NCBI RefSeq assembly: GCF_002554705.1
Contig: NZ_PDEP01000001.1
Coordinates: forward strand, 124,001-188,000
Source: Longimonas halophila
Lineage (GTDB): Bacteria > Bacteroidota > Rhodothermia > Rhodothermales > Salinibacteraceae
Reading direction: 5' to 3'
Length of the DNA stretch: 64,000 bases
Position numbers and translations under genes: made by a program. Below are positions 60,364 through 64,000 of the stretch, one piece after another. Within the stretch, counting starts at the first letter, position 1. Each line of letters begins with the position of its first letter. The notes under the pieces were generated by a model. It saw only the letters and a program-made list of their open reading frames with translations. It made no database searches and was not told the origin of the DNA.

Positions 60364-60435
60364 GAACGTTACACCTCTGTCTTCCTGAGATATGACAGGT
60401 AGCCTATTTTACGCATGAAGCGGACGTATTGAGGG

Positions 60436-61326
60436 CTATGCTTCTTGGCGAAATGCGGCCGTTGGGTCGGGATAGGTAAACACATACCCGAGCGTATCCA
60501 TGAGTTTGGTGGACACCACACGCTTTCCTTCGGTGTTAGAGTCGCCTGCAAACGTGGGCGGATCGCCCCCATAGTCACGAGCTGCCGCCTCGTAAAAGGC
60601 GCGCCGCGTAGGATGCTTGGGGGCAACCACGTTGAACACGCCCTGTACATCCTCTTGCTCAACAACCGCCTGAATTGCGCCGACAACATCCTGCTGATGC
60701 ACTATATTAACGGGGCCCTCGGGGCGTTTCACATCCGTGCGCCCGGCAATAAACCGTCCGGGGTGGCGGTCGGGACCAAACAGCCCACCCAGGCGCAGAA
60801 TTACGGCTCGTTCCGGGTAGGCGGTAACAATAATCTGTTCGGCTGAGCGCACGGCTTCGGCGGTGGATCGTCGGGGCGCAGCGGCCCCATGCGGCGCGCG
60901 TGGGTCAATGGCCTCTTCGGTGACGGGGACCTTCGTAGGCGGATACACGCCTGTGGAGCTGGTGTAGATGACCCGCTCTATGCCATGGGCCTGCGCCTGT
61001 GCCATGAGCACCGCGACCTGGTCGAGATACGGGGCTTCATCGGCGTTGGAGCGTCCTGGCGGCAGGGTACAGATGAGCACATCGCTGTCGAACAGATCTG
61101 GGACGGCAGGTTCCGGATCGGGACCAAAGGTAGTCACAAACGGCTCAATGCCTGCGTCGGCAAGCACACTGCGTTGGGAGGGGCGGGTGGTGCTGCCACA
61201 GACGGTGTAGCCCTGTTGCGCCAGTACACGTCCGGCAGCCAGCCCCACCCATCCGCATCCCACTATGCTAACGGATGGGGACTCTGCAGAATGTGGCTGC
61301 TCTCTACGAACGTCTGACGTTGACAT
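60436..61326 (-). CDS. SDR-like NAD(P)-binding protein (YeeZ-like)
   Basis: 296 residues. SIVGCGWVGLAAGRVLAQQG at about residues 20-39 is the nucleotide-binding G-x-G-x-x-G loop in the form of the YeeZ/YfcH-related group. VIYTSSTGVYPPTKVPVTEE contains the S and Y-P-x-x-K-like residues of atypical SDRs, and AVILRLGGLFGPDRHPGRFI is a sugar-epimerase-type block. The reaction is unknown. It lies 185 bp upstream of egtB on the same strand and 53 bp downstream of the kinase gene's stop; no operon link is obvious. Confidence 0.8.
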   Translation of the reverse strand: MSTSDVRREQPHSAESPSVSIVGCGWVGLAAGRVLAQQGYTVCGSTTRPSQRSVLADAGIEPFVTTFGPDPEPAVPDLFDSDVLICTLPPGRSNADEAPYLDQVAVLMAQAQAHGIERVIYTSSTGVYPPTKVPVTEEAIDPRAPHGAAAPRRSTAEAVRSAEQIIVTAYPERAVILRLGGLFGPDRHPGRFIAGRTDVKRPEGPVNIVHQQDVVGAIQAVVEQEDVQGVFNVVAPKHPTRRAFYEAAARDYGGDPPTFAGDSNTEGKRVVSTKLMDTLGYVFTYPDPTAAFRQEA

Positions 61327-61379
61327 GCCAATAGTGTGCTTCGAAAGGGATAGTGCGGTTCATCCCCTCGTATTAGAAG

Positions 61380-62525
61380 CTACTGCTGTAGTTCGCTCAT
61401 AACAGACATTGAGGGCGACGATGCCGGGGTCCCCGCGTCTGTATCGGTTTCCTGTTCAGATGTCGGCTCGTGTGCAGACGGCTCCAGATTCACCGCGCTT
61501 TCGGGCGACTCGATGCGGGGGAGCGTGATGGTAAAGGTGCTGCCCTCGCCCTTTTCCGATTCGACGCGAATGGTGCCCTGATGGCGCTCAACGATCTGCT
61601 TCACAATGTAGAGCCCAAGCCCCGAAGATCCTTCGTTGCCGGTTGGCTCCGGCGAGAGGCGTTTGAACGGTGTAAAGAGCGCCTCTTGCTCGTGCGAACT
61701 CAGGCCCGGCCCCTCATCAGCAACCGACACATACACCTCGTCGTCCGTTGCCTGCACGGCAAGCTGAATGGTGCTGTCGAGCGGCGCGTACTTGACGGCA
61801 TTGCTAACCAGATTATTGAGTGCCTCGCGCAGTCGGTCTTCGTCGCCCTCAACAAAGACATTGGTGGCGGCCCCATCGCAGGTAATCTGCTGCTGCTTGC
61901 GCTTGGCCTGATCGGCAAAGCTATGCATTACGAGGTGGGCCATGGAATCCACATTAACGGCCTGCTTTTCGAGCTCGCCATGCACGCTGCTGGCTGCCGA
62001 GGAAAGCAAATTGTTGATAAGCGTCATGGCCTCTTCTGCCGAGTTATGAATCAGCGACAGCCGCCGCGCAGCGTGGTTGTTGCCTACGCCCTCTTCCAGC
62101 ATAACCTCCGAGAGGGCGCAGATGCCGAACACCGAGTTCTTAAGATCGTGCGCCGCCACCCCGAGCACTTTCGACTTCTCATCCATGGTTTGTTGCAACA
62201 CCTTATTGCTGCGGATAAGTTCGGCGTTGTAGCGGGCAAGTTGGCGAGCCTGCAACTGAATGTGCGCGGTGCGCTGCTCAACCAGTTGCTCCAACTGCTC
62301 GTTGCGCTTCACCAGCTTGCGTGCCCCCCACGTCGCTGCCGCCATAGCAGCAATAATGAGCACGATATACGCCACTGTAGACCAGGCCACATCGTACCCG
62401 AGGAGAGCGGGGACGCCTACGCCCAGCACGGACGCTGAGAGCACATGTATAGGGAGGTCGCAGAGATTTTGCCCCGATAGCACCCGATCTTTTATTCCGG
62501 AAGAGTCATACTTATCGGCAGACAT
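61380..62525 (-). CDS. Sensor histidine kinase
   Basis: 381 residues from the ATG at 62523-62525 (MSADKYDSSGIKDR). Two spans at about residues 28-64, then a coiled coil to ~115 and the H box VLGVAAHDLKNSVFGICALS with the phosphorylated His near residue 125. The catalytic part has LNNLVSNAVKYAPLDS (N box), VSVADEGPGLSSHEQE (G1) and GSSGLGLYIVKQIVERHQ (G2). No sensor or receiver domain and no response regulator is adjacent. Longer starts are open up to 63068, among them the ATG at 62798 that would include the 21-bp repeats as coding. Confidence 0.9.
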   Translation of the reverse strand: MSADKYDSSGIKDRVLSGQNLCDLPIHVLSASVLGVGVPALLGYDVAWSTVAYIVLIIAAMAAATWGARKLVKRNEQLEQLVEQRTAHIQLQARQLARYNAELIRSNKVLQQTMDEKSKVLGVAAHDLKNSVFGICALSEVMLEEGVGNNHAARRLSLIHNSAEEAMTLINNLLSSAASSVHGELEKQAVNVDSMAHLVMHSFADQAKRKQQQITCDGAATNVFVEGDEDRLREALNNLVSNAVKYAPLDSTIQLAVQATDDEVYVSVADEGPGLSSHEQEALFTPFKRLSPEPTGNEGSSGLGLYIVKQIVERHQGTIRVESEKGEGSTFTITLPRIESPESAVNLEPSAHEPTSEQETDTDAGTPASSPSMSVMSELQQ

Positions 62526-63624
62526 CGAGAGCTTGCCTTCAGTTGTCCGGCATGCAGTTAAGGGATTACGAGATAGCGAAGAAGGGATATTGGTAGTACG
62601 CTGCATAGGTCGTTTCGGAGCTGTACAGTAGTCAGGAGATCTATGCCATGTGCGTGATTTGCGCATCGACACAGTAGCAATAACGCAGTATGTGGATTCA
62701 AATGCTTCTCTGTATGTGCCAAATGTTTTCCTATACGTGTCAAACTCTGTTCTTAGTGCGTAAAAATGTTTGGGATTTGTGTCAACACGTAATTTCATGC
62801 CTGTCCCCCGTTTTTGAGTTCGTATTTTGAAACGGATGCTCCCATAGCTCAATGATATACCACGCTCGTCCCTGAACTGCTGTCTGTAATAGTTAGATGA
62901 CCTTCTACAGTGCATTACCCATGACCCATATACTGGTATGGTAGCTATGCATGTATGCTGCTCTTTTGGCGCCCTCTTGGCGCGTGCAACTTGCGAAGGA
63001 TTTTCAAACGGAGCACAGTACAGCGAATTTAGAGCCTGTTTGGATTGCTTACGGGGGTAGCGGTTCAATGGTAAGTGATTGTCATATGGCCGACATCATC
63101 GGAGCCAGACAACCCCCTCTGTCTATCGACATCTCCCCCTTGGAAGAGGGGGAGAAACCCAAACGAGTCCGCAGGACGACTCATGGAGCGCAGCGGAATA
63201 AAAGGGAGAGGGGCTTCGAATAAGACAAACCTACATTCTACGATAGCCTTATCACTTAGCGTCTACCCACTACCAAGAGAAACAGTGCCGCACTGCATAG
63301 ACGGGGACAGTTTGTACAGTGCGTGCTACAGGGTATTTGTACTATGGCATGTTATCATACAACATATTCACACAAACATGCAACGCATCTCTGGAAAAGC
63401 AGGATGGTTTCTTGTGCTCTTTTGGCGCATCTTGCTGTAACCTGCACATATGGTGGGCTTATTGCAGAGGAACGTGCCAAGCAAGGGCCGAGCCACGCGT
63501 TTGTGCCCTTTGGGCCGGATCTTGCGCAGTGATTTCCGCAGGGCAGCCCCGACTGCTCTTCTGAAACCTGTCTGCACCGAACTGCTATGAGTAAAGCTTT
63601 TAATTTCGCCTTCCTCGTTGCCTC
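62526..63624. other. 1.1-kb intergenic region with tandem repeat and structured repeats, no firm gene
   Basis: The largest gene-free stretch. It contains a ~21-bp tandem repeat (62682-62786), a GAGCCTGTTTGG motif at 63032 like the MITE ends but with no right end found, and a bulged stem TCTCCCCC...GGGGGAGA (63132-63155) related to the palindrome at 27469. Several short open frames have no coding character. It should hold the promoters of the kinase gene and of the PH-domain gene. Confidence 0.5.
62682..62786 (-). repeat. Degenerate 21-bp tandem repeat upstream of the kinase gene
   Basis: On the minus strand five units of 20-22 bp follow each other from 62786 to 62682, three sharing TTTGrCACrTA-like heads and ending in AA/AGCA. 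The period is two helical turns (21 bp). The units lie 157 bp upstream of the chosen kinase start; if translation begins at the ATG 62798 they encode a 7-residue repeat (e.g. DTYRKTF, GTYREAF). A regulatory direct-repeat array is the other explanation. Confidence 0.5.
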
Positions 63625-64000
63625 ATGGCTTCCTCCTCAGCCGTTTCGTCGCCCGATGCATCGTCTGCCCCAGACGGAGTGCGGCGCGCCTTGCTCCCCA
63701 CAAGCCGCCTCACAGCGCTGGAGGCTGACTTGCAGTCGGTGTGGCGCATTAAGCTCTGCCTCCTTCACACCGTGGTGTTCCTGACAGCCCTGTTTTTCGG
63801 CATTACGCAGTGGTTTTCTGGGGCCAATGGTGCGGTCATTCTGAGTGTGCTGGGCGGATTGCTGCTTCTCATGACACTTTACATTGTGTTTTGGCCGCGC
63901 TGGCGCTATCAGGCCTGGGGCTATGACTTGCACGAGGATGAGTTGGTGCTGGAGCACGGCGTCATTACGCATGTGCGCTCGGTGGTCCCGCTGCGCCGCA
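63625..64000 (+). CDS. bPH2/DUF304 PH-domain membrane protein, C-terminus cut by window edge
   Basis: From the ATG at 63625 the frame is open to the window end (125 residues). A Ser/Ala-rich head of about 22 residues (MASSSAVSSPDASSAPDGVR) is followed by two hydrophobic spans (about 48-64 and 70-88) separated by a short loop. YDLHEDELVLEHGVITHVRS begins the first bPH2 domain of the YdbS type, which binds no known ligand with certainty. The second copy of the pair, if present, lies beyond the edge. Start choice is firm because no ATG in frame precedes it closely. Confidence 0.75.
   Translation, partial: MASSSAVSSPDASSAPDGVRRALLPTSRLTALEADLQSVWRIKLCLLHTVVFLTALFFGITQWFSGANGAVILSVLGGLLLLMTLYIVFWPRWRYQAWGYDLHEDELVLEHGVITHVRSVVPLRR

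Noticed and set aside
63032..63050. GAGCCTGTTTGG motif, similar to the MITE ends
   Set aside because: No matching right end or TAA duplication is found within the following few hundred bases.
63323..63532. Short frame upstream of the PH-domain gene ending GLIAEERAKQGPSH-like
   Set aside because: It begins in low-complexity Cys/His-rich sequence and lacks a domain; at most a relic.
1..64000. tRNA, rRNA, CRISPR array and JUMPstart/ops element
   Set aside because: None could be recognised by eye; a covariance-model scan was not possible.

Overview
The window reads as chromosomal DNA of a Rhodothermota/Bacteroidota-like bacterium, probably a halophile of the Salinibacter/Longimonas/Longibacter kind. 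This is inferred from moderately high GC, acid-rich proteins, few Shine-Dalgarno sequences, FAS1 lipoproteins with CDDD-type lipoboxes, and an SLC12-like permease, an NhaC antiporter and an APC-USP fusion. No rRNA, tRNA or CRISPR was recognised. The species cannot be fixed from the sequence alone.

Bases 1-20.7 kb hold a surface-glycan locus. On the minus strand lie glycosyltransferases (<1-686, 1696-2766, 4211-5392, 6513-7676, 9845-11260), an exostosin-like transferase (5496-6473), an O-antigen polymerase/ligase-like membrane protein (2763-4214), four sulfotransferases (697-1647, 7680-8612, 8784-9815, 11325-12329) and an ABC exporter (12570-14432). A sugar-nucleotide part follows: an RmlC-type epimerase (14655-15215, plus strand), then a minus-strand operon of GT2, SDR, a second RmlC-like epimerase and a SAF-domain oxidoreductase (16721-20711). 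A RluA-family pseudouridine synthase and a secreted protein sit between them. Together they suggest a sulfated polysaccharide.

Bases 21-27.3 kb carry three plus-strand transporters: APC permease-USP fusion, FNT channel and SLC12-like cotransporter. Bases 27.7-33.6 kb carry sbcC, sbcD, a tRNA-queuosine mannosyltransferase-like gene and a small unknown gene on the minus strand. Bases 33.8-37.2 kb have comF and a four-gene copper module (SCO, PCuAC, TauE/SafE-like, CusF-like). Bases 37.2-42.7 kb hold a CPBP protease, ilvE, a GT2, an orphan ChlI/MoxR-type ATPase and a small outer-membrane protein.

Bases 42.8-49.1 kb hold two large FAS1 lipoproteins flanking an NhaC antiporter. Bases 49.3-52.9 kb carry a 7Fe ferredoxin, methylglyoxal synthase, MltA and RuvB. 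Bases 53.3-56.1 kb carry two ParA-type ATPases with an acidic low-complexity protein and no ParB. Bases 56.4-64 kb hold pyrophosphatase, an unknown protein, egtD and egtB (ergothioneine), an SDR-like protein, a histidine kinase and a PH-domain membrane protein cut by the window end.

Intergenic space is rich in small dispersed repeats. The clearest is a pair of MITE-like elements (12375-12570 and 38053-38213) with terminal inverted repeats and 3-bp TAA target duplications. Three families of short palindromic repeats are also present.
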